From the NCBI GenBank assembly GCA_030141605.1, contig JAQGDQ010000003.1, positions 329,501 through 393,500 of the forward strand: 64,000 nucleotides of DNA, written 5' to 3'. Origin of the DNA: Tubiluchus corallicola. Lineage: Eukaryota > Priapulida > Priapulimorpha > Priapulimorphida > Tubiluchidae. The translations under genes and the position numbers were made by a program. A model generated the notes under the pieces. The model saw only the letters and a list, made by a program, of their open reading frames with translations. It ran no database searches and was not told the origin of the DNA. Positions 38,001-58,300 of the stretch are shown one piece after another (positions within the stretch are counted from its first letter, which is position 1; each line of letters begins with the position of its first letter).

Positions 38001-38089
38001 ACCTAAATGTCAAGCATGTTATTTGTGGAAACTGGAATACTCTAGCCATAATGGATAAGAATAGTTCAGGAAGTGAATGTTCTAGCTGA
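32007..38089 (+). CDS. RCCD1: RCC1 domain-containing protein 1 (RCCD1), seven coding exons
   Basis: Exons: 32007-32178, 32452-32630, 33657-33747, 33864-34011, 35392-35513, 36933-37379, 37896-38089; phases join and predict about 450 residues (human protein about 376). It is an RCC1-type beta-propeller: MSLYGWGSN at the start, GSRGQLGHGS and AAGGWHSLAIS across exons 4-5, DIGDIYVWGWNESGQLGFP opening exon 6, VSCGSRHSAAVTG closing it, and LYVWGNSEHGQLGHG and CGNWNTLAIMDK in exon 7. The order and the GWNESGQL and TVLDCPM blocks match vertebrate RCCD1 rather than RCC1 or HERC proteins. Known: RCCD1 partners the JmjC protein KDM8 and affects H3K36 methylation, mitosis and chromosome segregation. Exon 6 carries a polar insert (about 36980-37260) between blades, longer than in human. 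An in-frame ATG at 31962 exists, but a pyrimidine tract and TTTAG at 31996-32000 favour 32007. A MITE lies in intron 4. Confidence 0.91.
34765..35203. mobile_element. TA-flanked TIR element (pogo/mariner-like MITE) in RCCD1 intron 4
   Basis: The left end TAGTCAACCTTGGCTATAAG and the reverse complement of the right end (CAGTCAACCTCGGGTATAAG) form imperfect terminal inverted repeats with TA on both sides. It is about 440 bp and has no transposase frame. Inner copies of the end motif (CTTATAAGCGAGTACCTTAT) recur near the right end. The family is inferred from the TA target and CAG-like tip. Confidence 0.75.
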
Positions 38090-41000
38090 AAATTGTGTTT
38101 TGCACTGTCATAACTTTCAGTGTACTGAGATATTATTGTTTTCTGTTAAACAAGTGGCACTTTGTTTTGTGGCATACTGATATTAGTGAATAACATCATT
38201 ATGATTGTGACATTTGGCAGATTTTCATGTTGTAACATACTTGAAGTTCATAATTTTAATCCAGTTGTTGATGTCACTTGTCAGTTACAAAATCTTAGGA
38301 TTTATGATCATGTAATTGCATTATGAAATATTTACTGGTGACAGAAAATGTTTCAATTATTGTGTGCATTACTTTAAGGCTAATAATGGCGATTTTTGAA
38401 GATTTGTGTAGAAGTGGCTCGCGTGTAATGTCAAAATTCTTCTTAGTAGTATGCTTTTAAGTAGATAAAACTTCATCAGGGCCATATTATGACCTTTTGG
38501 GGCCCCTAGGCTAATGAAATTATGGGACCCTTCAGATGAGCCACCATCTAATTCCCCTCACTCTTGAACTTTTTTACTCCGGATATAGCGATAGTGTTAG
38601 CGATATTTACATAGTTTAAGTAAACTTATTGCAAATCTTTAAATAAACTAGAATAGCTATCTTTTATTTGTCAGTGAAAATATTCTTTAAGAAACACCTC
38701 TATTTTACCACTTATTGCAAATCAACCTTAGCGAAAAAAAAACAGATTTTTTTTACATAATGTTTATAAAGCTTGACGGACACTAGGCTGCAGCCTATAC
38801 TGGCCTATAGCAAAATCCTGTCTTGAACTTCATAGTACATAATTATAATTGTGAAATGTGAAATTGCGAAATTTGACAAATTTTATTTTGAATTGTTAAT
38901 GTAAATACATGTTCTTAATGATTTATATTGTAAATGCTGTTTAAAGTGATCAGAATGATTTAACACAATTTTAAATACCTGGTACGATTGTTCAGACTGG
39001 CATACTCTTACATGTATAAATTGTTTTGTTTACTGTGTGCTCTGTTGAATAATCCTGCTGTTTTGGCATCTACAGTTTTTAAGCTGCCAATAATTATAAT
39101 TGTACAATGTGCATAATAATAGTACCAAAGTTGTAAATTGTCTGTTTTTTAATATTTCTGTGAAAAAGCAAGCATCAATGTAATGAATACCTCTGCCCTA
39201 TTTTAATTTTCATTACACTGAGCAAATTGTGATTTTTTCTTTTACAGTTATAGGTACCTCTGCCCTATTTTAATTTTCATTACACTGAGCAAATTGTGAT
39301 TTTTTTTCTTTTACAGTTAATAGGTGGCAGCACAAATTGTTTGGGGAAAATTTTCTAGTTCAGAATTTAGTTCAGAATACTTTTGCGCACGTGGTAGAAA
39401 GTCTTTTGATTATTTGCGAAATGCGCTGTTTGAAATGCTGTGAAATTTGGTTTATTTTCTTAATTTCCTATTTATAACATTTGGATTGAGGTTGAAGAAG
39501 TGAAACACCACCCAGTGGCATAACAAACTGATTGCTTTAGTTTCCCATAGTAGTTTCTGTGTCTTAGTCAATTTGGATTCTGTATTGTGATATGAGGTAG
39601 TTTTTAAATACATTAACTTCGGTTAAACTGTATCACGCGATTAAAATCACAGTTGCTCAATTTACTGTTGTTCTTTTTTTTAATTGTAAGTTATCCCTTA
39701 TCGCTTTATTGTTATCTTTTATCCCTAAAATGAATGCGTTCTTTGGGTTCATGAAAGACAAATGCAATTTATGCAAGAACCGGAGTGGTTACTTCCTGGA
39801 AGACCAACAATAATTAGTCTATTGGACATACTTGTTTGATAACATTTTAGTATCAAATATTTTATTATTATTATTATTATTAACATCTCACGTATTAATG
39901 GTTCTGTGAGTATATTTGTCTTACTTGAAAAAGTCCCACGTTGTTAACAGTAATAACACTTCATTAAGGATGTGTGCTATGTGCGCTATCAACATTTTTG
40001 GTTAGATGGAATGTACTGGAAATTAGAGATCTTACATTACTTTCTATTATGGTTTCAGTGTTTCCTAAGAATTAAGGCATCAGCACTACTTACTGTCATT
40101 AGTTAGTACAGAGTATGCTGTGGTGACAAACTAAGTGCTAACCCCAGGGCTTGAGGGGTCACACTAATTCCTAATCTTCGTAAATGATATTAATTTTCTA
40201 ATCGTACTTTGATCTATTGTATCATTATTCGTTTTACAGTTCATGACTTAATGCCATATTCACCTACTTCAAGAAATTGTGAGACATACAAATTCTTACA
40301 GAGGCCTGCTAATCTTATACGTTCTAGGTGTGTTTTGCTTGCATTCGTGTGTCATATATAACAATTACATGATCATAAATTTTCAGCTGAGATTAGCATA
40401 CGCAACAAAGTTCATCGAAGTCTGTATAGAAGTGTGTTAATGACTTATACCAGTGGGTTGGTATTTGTTTTTTAACGGGTTACAACAATACTGTAGTAAG
40501 TGTAGTTACTAGTTATAAGAGAAATAAGAACTTACAGTTCCGTAATTTATTGTGGGGCCATATTGTTGATGACAATACATGGAGACTTTCTTAGTTTGCC
40601 CTAAAACTTACCGGCTTGTATATAAAAAAAATGTATTTTAATTGTGAGTTGGTTAAACTACACTGGAGATAGATAGTACTATATATATAGTACTTTTAGG
40701 TGGATAAATGATATCTTTGAACAGTTTTTTCTCTAGCAGTCAAACATGTTCTCAGAACAGTATATGTGAATGTTCTCAAAAAATTACTAGATCATTATAC
40801 GAATGTGTAGAGAACAGTCTTTTCCAGCATTCGCAGAACATTCAGAGTTTTGCCCTCACATTATTAGAACCAATACATGTATTGCACAAATATTCTTATG
40901 GAGCATAGACACGAACAGTATAATTGTGCAAGAGTACTGACAATTATGTTGCCCCAATATTTTCATTTTGCTCATACAACTCAAAAATGCTGAGGATTAG

Positions 41001-41616
41001 TGTTAATTATAATTGGCTCAGTGTTCAATAGCACTTGCAGATGTTCATTTCCAGTCCCCAATATAAAGACAGTTAACTATGTGTGTGTAAGCGTGTGTGT
41101 CTGCTAAAAACGTTGTGCAAGTGTTGTCAGATCTTTGTTTCAAAAAATTACAAATTCTCATGTAGACATTCTTTTTTCAGCATTCAGAAGAATTTTTGCA
41201 TGATTTGGTTTTTAGTTGCAGCACTTGGATGAATAATTCATATTCTGTAAACCAGTCACTTTTTTCAATACTCAGTATGTCACACATCTGCTTGGTATGT
41301 GCAATACATACGTAATGCAAGTTGCAAGAATTAATTATATTTCTTAGTGTATCTGAGTTTTCTCCATTCTGAGATTTTATTTTGACATTAATAACTTACA
41401 CTTTAATGACAGATCAGAAAAAATAGGATTGTTGTCAATAGCCTCACCTAACCAATATATGTCTACACTAATAACACTATACACATTGTGATCGGTGTAT
41501 AGTGGAACGTCTTGCCATCCAGTATTATTATAGTATGTCATAGGAATTGTTCATCGCTTCCCATTGTGTGATTATTAATTAATACACTATAACATACTTT
41601 GTTTTTCTTCATCAGG
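38090..41616. other. Non-coding spacer between RCCD1 and PCED1
   Basis: It contains the RCCD1 3' UTR (length unknown; the first AATAAA is near 38642), a 67-bp tandem duplication (39188-39322) and AT-rich sequence without a convincing coding frame. The short ORF at 40708-40908 has no recognisable motif. The 5' UTR exon(s) of PCED1 probably lie in the right part, because an acceptor abuts its start codon. Confidence 0.6.
39188..39322. repeat. 67-bp tandem duplication, two copies
   Basis: A unit starting TACCTCTGCCCTATTTTAAT (39188) is repeated from 39255, almost identical apart from the length of a T run. Each copy ends in TTTTCTTTTACAGTTA, which resembles a 3' splice site. Near-identity points to a recent duplication. 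Confidence 0.9.
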
Positions 41617-47829
<6,213 letters not shown>

Positions 47830-49395
47830 AATAACTTCTAAATGTGATACGTTCTACATAAGTGATGCAAAAAAAACTTTCACACAATCTGTTTTTTGGA
47901 AGCTGAAGTAACCAGGTAAGTTTCTGGAAAAGTGCTCACAATTAAATTTACCCATATGTGGATCTCTCTCTATTAGTTCAACTGCATGTACAGTTTTTCA
48001 AAATTCAAAAGTATTAAAGAGGTAAGCTATAATTTAAATATAACTAAACTCCTAGAGCTTTTTCCTACTAAAAATGTGATTAACTTTTGCGAAAATTAAA
48101 TCTTTGAGTGTTATACAGTTCTACTAATGGCTAAGTCTTTTTATAATAGTTTCTAGTTTGATTGTAGTCTTTTCAATGTTTTAACTAGCCTTTATGCTAA
48201 ACTCTTAAAGTATTTCCAGGATGTTCATGGTGCTCATTACCATTGTACAAAACCCTATCCCATGTTATTTAAAAACGTTTATTGCATAGTTCATTTCACA
48301 ATGTTTATGATATAGTATAGTGTTCTTTGTCATAGCATATGCCATATTGTTATTATTGGTATTATTCCATGCTTATACACTTACATATAGCAGTGCTATA
48401 ATTTTCATTATTATGGTCTCATTTTTTCAATTTTGAAAGCATATCAAATGTATCAATGCAGATTTGCAACAAATTGTTACATATATTTTAATTTGTAATG
48501 TGATTTGTTTAATACAGAGAAAATCGACTAAACAGTTTTAAAAGCCAGTAGAAGTATAGAATTTACCTATAAACCCCACTGTGACAGTGCGAGCAAACTA
48601 ATCCTAGTGGTAATTTTTATGTTCCACTTTCGATTTGAGTAAAACCAAACATTACTGACTTCTGCCACTAAAATGCAGAAATTTCTTCGTGTAACACTGG
48701 CCTTCATTTAATAACTTCTCACTAATACAATGTTTTGTTGGAATGCATTAAGAGCTATAAAGCTTATTATTACAGTAAAGAATGAATACTCACTCACTGA
48801 AATAAATAACCCATGCTCATCCAGTGATATTATCAACAAATGTGTATGTATATGTTCATGTTTACGAGGCTACGAGCAGCTGATGCCAAATAAATTTTTT
48901 TTTCTTTAAACTTACCATACAACATTTTGTGTTTAACAAATAAATTTGTACTACATCTATGGTTTAGTCATAGTGTTGAAATGTTAATGCTTGATAAAAT
49001 AATGAATATATTCTATTGCAGATTGCCATCACATTTATGAAAGTGCGACAAAACGCTATTAAAATTTTGGGAGTTTTGTATAACAATTAGTGTGCTTTCT
49101 TAGTTTAATCAGCATGCTTGAGTATTTTTAACAACACTGGAAATTGATTTACAGAATTCAATAAATAATTACTAGTCAAAGACAAAGACAGAGAGTACCT
49201 TAAAAAATGTCGTATATATACACAAGTTCTCTTCCAGTTATTAAAACACTCTGGGAACTAAACCTCAGATTGTGTGAAAATTCATTTATTAGAGGAATAT
49301 TAAAACATATAATATATACAACAATGGGCTAGGGAGGTATTTGATACTTGGGTATTGACACAAAAATATGAAATGATTGATTCACTTATGAATTA
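47830..49395. other. Convergent spacer: 3' UTRs of PCED1 (plus) and POC5 (minus)
   Basis: No coding exon is seen. AATAAA at 48801-48806 and 48889-48894 on the plus strand are candidates for PCED1 polyadenylation; AATAAA on the minus strand (49290-49285) is a candidate for POC5. The two genes point toward each other here. Confidence 0.6.
49285..49290 (-). promoter_or_regulatory. Candidate poly(A) signal for POC5
   Basis: AATAAA on the minus strand about 106 bases after the POC5 stop codon, a usual distance for a short 3' UTR. Confidence 0.5.
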
Positions 49396-52300
49396 CTAGC
49401 TGAGAAATCTCACAGATTGCTGGCCAGTTGATGGCTTGCCTGGAATCTTCCTGTTTTGTCCTGTCGCAGGTCGACCGATTCCGTGAGGCATCTGTGCATT
49501 AGTTGAACGTGGATACTTGCTTGCAATTGCTTGCCCGATCGTTTCCTGGAACAATTAAAATTTTGCTAAATCAAAAAGTAAATCAAATACGTAATTTATG
49601 CTGCTTTGGAATCAACTGTGCTGCTTGCCATGTTACAGGACCACATCCATACAAAGGCAACACAAGGTATACATGTATACCACAGTGATGCAGAAATGTT
49701 GCATCTTAAGTTGCTTAGTGGAGGTGGGGGACATTTAGATTTGGAGGGTCACCCAGATCTCTCCCATTGTGTGCACACTGCACAAAATGATTAATTGTTA
49801 CAGTTTGGAGGGCAGTGTATTCGGAAATGCTGCTTCAGACGGGATCTTCAGATGGAGGTGTAAAATTAAGAAAAAATAATTTAATCTTACTTTCGGTAAA
49901 AGTCTTAATACATAATTGAAAATGTCCAGCATGTAGTCCTTGTCATGAATATCAACTTCAGATGACTTCAGAAACAACACAAAATGGCCACCAATGCAGA
50001 TTAAATGTCAAAATAATTCAACTAAGAAGCACTTTAGATTTCAAGATTTCATAAATGTATTATTAACTTGATGAATTATACTTACCAGTGTAAAACAGGT
50101 ATGAAAGCTTATTAAATGTGAAACACCGACACAGTATGACAGACGGAAAACATATTTTTTGAATGACATTATAGTGGCTTTATCAGCATTCTGGATAAAT
50201 TAAACTTTCAGTTTGCTTCGTGGAGATTAATTTAGCAACATTTCAGAAAAGCTTTTTCAGTTTCTCCTACTGTTAAAAGTTACTGCAATTGCCCTGTATC
50301 CACCATTTTCAGTGCAAATTGGACAAAAGTGTTTCTTCCAGTGGGTCATACAATTTCTCCCTTCTTTAATTTTGGTCTCAACAATTTTTGGATTTAGTTC
50401 CTCTGCATTTCTGTGCGACTGCCCTACACTTTCTCTTAAAGGAAATTCTGTTACCATAGTCCAGACGATTTAAGTCCCATTTCTTATTGACAAATTTTCT
50501 TGGGTGCTTCATCTTTTGCATTGAAAATCATGATGTACCCTGGTTGATTTGATTTCTTTGTTTTGCTGGCATGTATTGGGTGCTTTACACCTCCACGTAG
50601 CGGTTTGTTCAATTGATGATTAGCTGACATTGTTCCGGCATTATTTTTAAATTTTAATTTCTAATATGCAAAAGCTGTTTGACAATAACTTAAGAACTAC
50701 TGAAGCTATAAGCTTGTGCATTGTGATATCATGCTGTGAGATTTTAGTTTGGCAGATTACTTGCTTCTAATATTATTACAGTCTAAACTTTGGCACATTT
50801 TTTCTGCGCCACCCGATATATCTTATGGAAGGCAAGGCTTCAATTACAATCCCCTTAGCATCAAGTGAAGTGGAACATACTAGGGCATACTACACCGATT
50901 AAGTAAAAGTCAACAGTTTTAGACGTTGACGCAAGAATGAATAAGTCAATAGCAACCTTTACAATTGGTGTATGCCTCTCCACCACCACACTAGGGCCAG
51001 GCTTACTTCTACAGCGTGCTGCTCTGCTTCTCTGTTGCAAAGAAAAAATAAATCATTGTGTGTGTGAAGATACTTAAGCTTTTTATATGTTCAAATAAAA
51101 TATCATCAATTACTTTTGGAACAATAAACTGAACACTGTTAGGAGAACATTCATTATTATTACATGTAATATGTAAAGAGGGAAAGCTGGAACTAAAATT
51201 TGGCAAAAAATGAGAATTACCCATAGAGATGTACTCGCAGGCCATTAAACATCTTACACAATAAACCACAGAACTCCGCTCTTTCTTTAGTCTAATTGTT
51301 TACACACATTGTCTTTTTGTCGAGCACCAACATGGTTTGTTCTTGTTGACTTCAATTGCACCCCCTGGTGCAATTTACGCCCTTGGGTTCAATTTGGGCA
51401 TATCAATTCCATACAAGCACAAATCACACCATGTAGCTGCAAGCCACAAATGAGAACAATGCCCAAAAGATGTTCTTGTTGTTCTTATATTAACAGAGTT
51501 GGAAACTACATGAATCTATTTTAAAAAGTCTATAAGATTCAAAAAACGTACCAGAAAAAATAAATACTGTAATAAAAGACATTTTAAAAATTGGATTAAT
51601 ACAAAATAGGCAAATAATTGCAAAAATACGCACTGTTTGAGTTTTAGGCAAATTTTGTAGCCGTGAACTTGGCCTGGAGTCAGTACTGCTATCACCTGTA
51701 TCATGAACACACAGTAAGTGCTTGAAAGGCAGTCCTGAACTATGCCCAGTTGGTGTCCTCTTTGGCACAGTAATCTCAGCAACAGGAACACGCAATTCTT
51801 TCCTTTGTGGTGACAGTTCTTCTGCTCGTCGAAAACGTAATCTCGTCGACGGTCCTGTTCCCAAAAAGGCTGTTGGAGAACAAGATTGTAACTGAAGCTC
51901 TCCGTCGTACTCGGCCATTCCGCCATCGTCATGACCTTCTGAGACCACATGGATACGAACTTTTGACGGTAAACTGGAAGCAGCTGAGTCCACGCTTCCA
52001 GGACGAGGCATTTGAGACGATGAAACAGAATCGGGCTGTTCTGTTGCATAATCAGTTCTGAATCTTCTATGAACATCATCACCCTGTGGCTGGCTGTCAG
52101 GTGATTCACCTTTCAAGACAACAAAACAAAAATTTAACAAACTTGACAATAAACTTCAGATAGTACGAGCAAGGAAATGAGAGTTGTAGGACAAAGTAAT
52201 GACACACAACGGTAGTATTTCGTACTTTTCAGCAGTGTATTACCATTAATTAGCAGCAGAAACATTCCACAAATAACTAATTCTCACTATAAGTATACAT

Positions 52301-55300
52301 AGTAGTAGTGTTTACTCAAATGGACAGTACATATTTGGCTAATATATATTTATTTACTATGTTTTATGCTTGTTTTTTTGCAGTGTCTGCAATTGTGTAA
52401 TTTCTATTTGTGTAACTGTTGCCAGCCTGATTACAGTTATTATAAGCTACAAAGCTCAAACTTCAGAAGTAACTACTAGAATCAAAGTAGTAGAATCAAA
52501 ACAATGCCCCTTTATGTTTTTTAGTTTTAGCCTTAAGGCTATAGAAATAACAAAATCATTACTTTAACACTAGGACAAAACAGAATTCTCCTGATTGCAT
52601 TAGTTTGGTTTACCTTCTGACTGAAACATGCCTAGTGTTTCCATATTGAGTGCTGTAACACCACGCATAAATGCTTGCTTAACAGATGCCTCGTACTTCT
52701 CTCTCTCCTCTTTCAACCTTGAGATTTCTTCTCTGCACTGTGTAAGCATATTGTTGAGCTACAAACAAACATGAAATAAAGTAAAACTGACGTCAATAAA
52801 AAATAAAAACCAAGTTTATCATAGTTTGGGATATATAAGAACATGTTCATATTGAACACATTATAAATAAGTGGCATAAAGTTGGATATCAGAGGCTGCG
52901 TCTTTTTCTCTTGGACTCCAATTCTTGAAATTCTTTTGCTTTTTATTCGACCTAAATTCATCGGCTTTGCTCTCACATCAACCACATTTCTGCAATTTAC
53001 TTCCAAATCTTGCTACTGTCGACTGCATTTCAGAAATCACTTAACGGCTTTTTTCCCAAGTTGCTGCCATTAGATGATAAACTCAATAAACTGACATTTG
53101 AGCAACAACTATAAAATGCATCTCTATATTAAACCCAATTTGCAATAATTGAAACCCGATATCCTAACTACATGTCAGAATCATTTTTCTTAAAATGTCC
53201 TACTAATGTAATAGCAGTGCTGACAAGGACAAAGACACAGGTGTAACTATAAATAGGCTTAGTTATACGTGAATGGGTATGCATCTTCCCCTAAAAGACA
53301 ACAGTCAGTCAATTTATAATGGCAGTAAGGCTGGATAGATTTCTTAATCTATTTAGCTGCACTGTCAACATAACGTTGCTGCTGAATGTTTCAGTAAGTA
53401 AAATGCATGGAAATCAACTTATTTGACTAGTAAAACAAAAAGCAATTTGTTCATGATACACAGCTAAATAAAAGAAAAACACAATCTTTCATGAATTTTA
53501 AATAGGTAAAGAATTCAATCAAGGCTATGAGTGAAAACATACCTCGTCTAATTTTGTTTCGTAATCGTGTTGCAAATTGAGGCAAACTTCTTCTGCTCGT
53601 GCCTGGCATGCCTGCTCTACTCTCTGCCGCCAATTTGCTTCTAAACGCAAACGCCACTTGACGAAGCACTTCTGTGTGAGCTTACGATCACGGTACTGAT
53701 CTGCAATTTTACTCAACACGGCCTGTAAGATGATATATGTTGCATGAAAAACAACGATCATCTTAAGAGTTGAGTCAAGTGGGAAAACTAGTGTTTAGAG
53801 AGCTGGACAGCAAACACAAACGTGTCAAATTCCACTTAAGTGTCTCGTTTCTCATCTGCTGATAGTTTATATCAGTACTGTGTTTACTAACACTAACACT
53901 GTTTACTTATATAACAAGCAGCTCATTTTTCTATACAGTTCAGCACACTACAAACAGCATTCAGTGACTGGGCCTACTTATTTTGATGCAACTTACCCAT
54001 AGTCAAGGACAAATTTCAAAAATGAAACAATAATAAACTGGAAAAGGTGTCGTATCCACTTTTGTGGCAGATATGTACACCCTCACGATTCAGATAAAAA
54101 GCTGGGGTAGTGCGGCAACTAAAAATGCTCAGAAACAATTTTCCGTTCAGCCATGTATCTAGTTCTTCATGGAATTTATAGTCATTTAAATTCAGTCTCT
54201 AAGCACATAGTGTGACCACACAGCTGACGATTAATACTACATCTTTTTAAACTTTCACAGAGGAAGTACATTTACTTGTTTCAACACCAGTTTATCTTGT
54301 CAGCTGTTATAATAATAGTCTTTTGCATCATGACATTATAGTTTTGCATTAGTTATTAGCAATGCCTATACCTGGCGCTGTTTTTCAGCATGTTCCACTC
54401 TCCAGGCAAAGAACGATCTTGCCATGTGAATTTTTTGCTGCTGCCTCTGCAAAGCCTCTGATAAGTTGGTGATGATTTGATCCTTTCTTGCTATAGAGTT
54501 CTCGTAGGTTGCAGCCAAATCCTTTGAGGATTCTGCAAGGCTTTGCAATCGCTTAAATTCTTCCTTGTGCCTGTAATATGATAATAAGAGTGCTTTTGTA
54601 CATGTGCAGTGCAGAACAACATAAATCTTATATTAAAAACACTAACAAATCACACAACCTTAATTCAAGAAAAAATGCAAAAACACATAAATTTGGTTTT
54701 TGACTTCAAGTATGTCGGCTTTTTCATTAATTACTATAATTCTTGGTCATAAATGATTTCTCGGCATAGAATAATGATTCACAGAATATACTGAAAAATA
54801 AGACGTGCTACTGTTGCCTCTATATAAAATTAAGAGTTCATTAATTCGCCCTCGCACAATCGTACATGACCCTTAAAAATTACTTAAAGAAAAAGCCTTT
54901 TGGTAAGTTGAGCTTATTTTAATCTCTAAAGTTAAACTAGAGATTATTAATACTATTTTTTGCATTTTAATGGATCTCGTTGCCCATTGTGTAATCAAAA
55001 ATAGTAACGGATGGTAATATAATAACTTGGTAATAACCTTGTCAAAGTAATAGAATAATTATAGAATAGCAAACTATAACTGAACCCTGTAAGCTAAGTA
55101 AACTGCCCTCAACTAATGTATGCCCAGCCTCGCAGAATTTTGTGCTTATCTTATATTATGTGTAGTACTTACACATTTTAATGTATAATTCTGTGGATTA
55201 AAGCTATGTAAGCACTTTAAACTTGTTGCTAATTGATCCGATGACACAGTTAAACACAACACTAGAATAGCGGAATTTCTAGGTGAATTGCAAAAGTTTT

Positions 55301-58300
55301 GTTATGCATACCTTCAGGACATTCATGCATGCTTAAGTCATTTTATTCACCTATGCCTGCAGTGAAGTTTGTTTGGTGGGAGTTAAGAAATGTTTAATTT
55401 CTTTTGCATTTTATGCATATATTTTATGCGATAATTTCAATGTTTTTAAGTGTATATTGAAATACAATGGCTGTTATTCAAAGGTTGGTTTTTCTTTTAA
55501 TTCAGCATTCTTCAAGCATTGCTATTTCTTTATAGCATAAGTACGTAATTCACTCGTACAAAAAGAACTCTGGCACACTAATGACATATAAACACCTCCA
55601 ACAATATCTCATAAATTCAGCCATTCTTTTACTTTTAACACAGACAATACCATCTAAAGCCTGGTAACGAGTGGGAAAATCACAATTCATAGTATCATAA
55701 TAGCAAATAATTCGAGTAATCAGATATTGTGATACATGTAGCTATGCAATGCCGATCCAATTAAACTAAAAAAATGAAAGAAATCAAAGTCAAATCAGCT
55801 TACATGTGTTGCTGTCGCAATAAATTTTTTTCATGATTTCTTTTCCACTTTGACTTTAACTCCAAAACTTCTCTCTGCAAATAGGTAATCAAAATAATAA
55901 ACAAAAACGAACTGCAACAATTTCAAGAAGATTTAAAAAATAACAAATTAGCCCAAAAAATAAAGCTATGGTTGGCGGCAGTTCCAGACTCTTAAAATGG
56001 GGTCCGTGACCGTCTGACGTTCATCTGTCTGGCACTTAGTATCAGCCTTTCTCATATTTCTGCAATCTCTCTAACAAAAACTGGTGTGCAAGCTAAATGT
56101 GGATCATATGAAATTAATAATACTAGCTATGAATAACATCAGTTTTCTTGATCCTGTACAGTGAATTTAAAACACTAGCGCAGAGTAGCACTTACATTTA
56201 TTTAACAGCTTATAACAATACCTTAAATAATACAGTCGTCTTCTCAAAGTATTACTTCAAGGGAGACTACCATAAAAAACCTTAGGTTGCCATGAATAGC
56301 TTGAAAATTTTACGCAGCTGGAAATTAAATGACTCTTAACGAACTACGGCCAATTATCTCTTTTATGGACAAAAAATAGCAAAAATCGCTTAGACAATCA
56401 ATAGATCCTGCATGGCAAAGTAGAAACACTAGCTATTGATAATCTCAGAGTTTTAGTCTCTGAAGGTTTAGTTTTAGTATCAACTAATATCTTAAGGCAG
56501 ATGTTGCAACTCGCAGATTTTATTGCGTAAGATTTTGTGGCGTGTTCCAAAGAGTCATTCACTCATTGCTAATTCAATCATTTGATGCTGAAATATAAGA
56601 GAAATACCAATTGTCGACACGTCAGAGATAAGCAGACATAGACCACCGTTTTTCGACCCTTGACCTAACTGAAAAAGTATTAGTTAAACAAAGATGTCTA
56701 CAGTGTTTGTATGTATAATTCTTATACTTTCTTACATGACATTCTCACCAATGAAACACTGGGTCAAAATTATCGGTTCCTTGGAATACCATGGTACATA
56801 AACATCACAACCAAAAATTTTAGTGGTACATTATTGATGACCAAATTAAGACAAATTTTCAACTTTTTCACAGCCGGTAGTAACTCACTGATACACTCGC
56901 TTGAGTAAAGTGGAAAATAAATTATTTCTGTTGTGATCATTTTGTTTTTGCGGGTTACATACAAAGAGTGTAAAAAGTGAGTTTAGTATGTACATACTAG
57001 AACTTTATGCCTAATTTCATCACACCATGAGGCCCATCGTTGATCTAAAGCCATTATGTCTTCATCTCCATCAGAAAACCTGCTACGGTCATCATCTGCG
57101 AAATCGTCTTCGGTTTCGTGGGTCATAGTATCATCACTTGATATTTCTACATCATTCCAAAAGAAGCTCGAGTTTTGTTTTAACTTTTATAAATATACAT
57201 GAAGATATCACAAAAGTACAACAACAAAGCTCTCGTCTCAATTACTATTCCAGATAAACCTTATATCTTACTATAAAATTCTACTAGAATTAAACTTACA
57301 ATAATTTAGCTACTTGTATCTGGGCTATTAGAGAAGATGCCATAAACACATACCTGAGAAAAAATTAAGTATGACAAAAATAAATAACTAAAATTTTATT
57401 TCCTAGACACAAAAATTAATTGTATTATTTTAGTCAGGTTTTTTAATGGGCAAAACAAAGACAATTCTCCACGAAATTCACAATACTATTATTCTACTAA
57501 TTTATCACTTTGCTCAGAAATAATAAACAGCATTCGAGTATTAAAATTTTTTATTCTACCATTGAAATTCGATCCTAAATAATCTGATAATAGCCAAGTA
57601 AACTAACTGCAATGCCAAAAAAATCATCTCTTCATTTTGCAGATTTAGGATTTAATGCTCTAAAATGTATTTTACTACATTTAATAAAAATGATAAACAA
57701 GTAGTAGAGAATTAGTATTAAGATAGTTGATACCCAAATCCCGGCCAAAATGGTGCTGATTGCGTGAGAAACGGACTTTTCCAGAAGTTTGCAGACGTGA
57801 TGCCATGACTTCGTCTTCTGGCTCTGGTAAAGGAATGTCTATGGACGGAAGAGTATCGTTTTTATCAGAGTGGTTAGACGGAGACACTTGAGATGTCTGT
57901 GTCTCTAAAACAAAATACAGCAAAAATTATCTTCGTAATTTTTTTAAACTGAATAGCCTTAAAAAGTTTTGAGAAAAATTAGATTGAAAAGTTTAAAACC
58001 AAACAATTTTACAATGTAATATGCTTGAGATCACAATGACGATTTGCGAAAAGGTGAGAAGGATGCATATGTGCACCCAAAATATAGAAAATGTTGGGAA
58101 GCTAAAGTCACAGTAGTTTGTGTATAATTGTTAAATATGTGTAGGACATTCATGTAAAATAGCAGCTTAGGCTGATTCATTCACTCTGAGAATAGCGTGT
58201 AGTAAATTCTGACTTTTCATTCTGAGACACGCCCTTATTTCCATGCATTAAATTTTGTAGGGAATTCTTCTTTGTATTGAATGCAAAATTGAATGTGTGG

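Noticed and set aside
51516-52109. Second long minus-strand frame overlapping POC5 exon 9
   Set aside because: Out of phase with flanking exons and lacking POC5 features; a shadow of the true frame.
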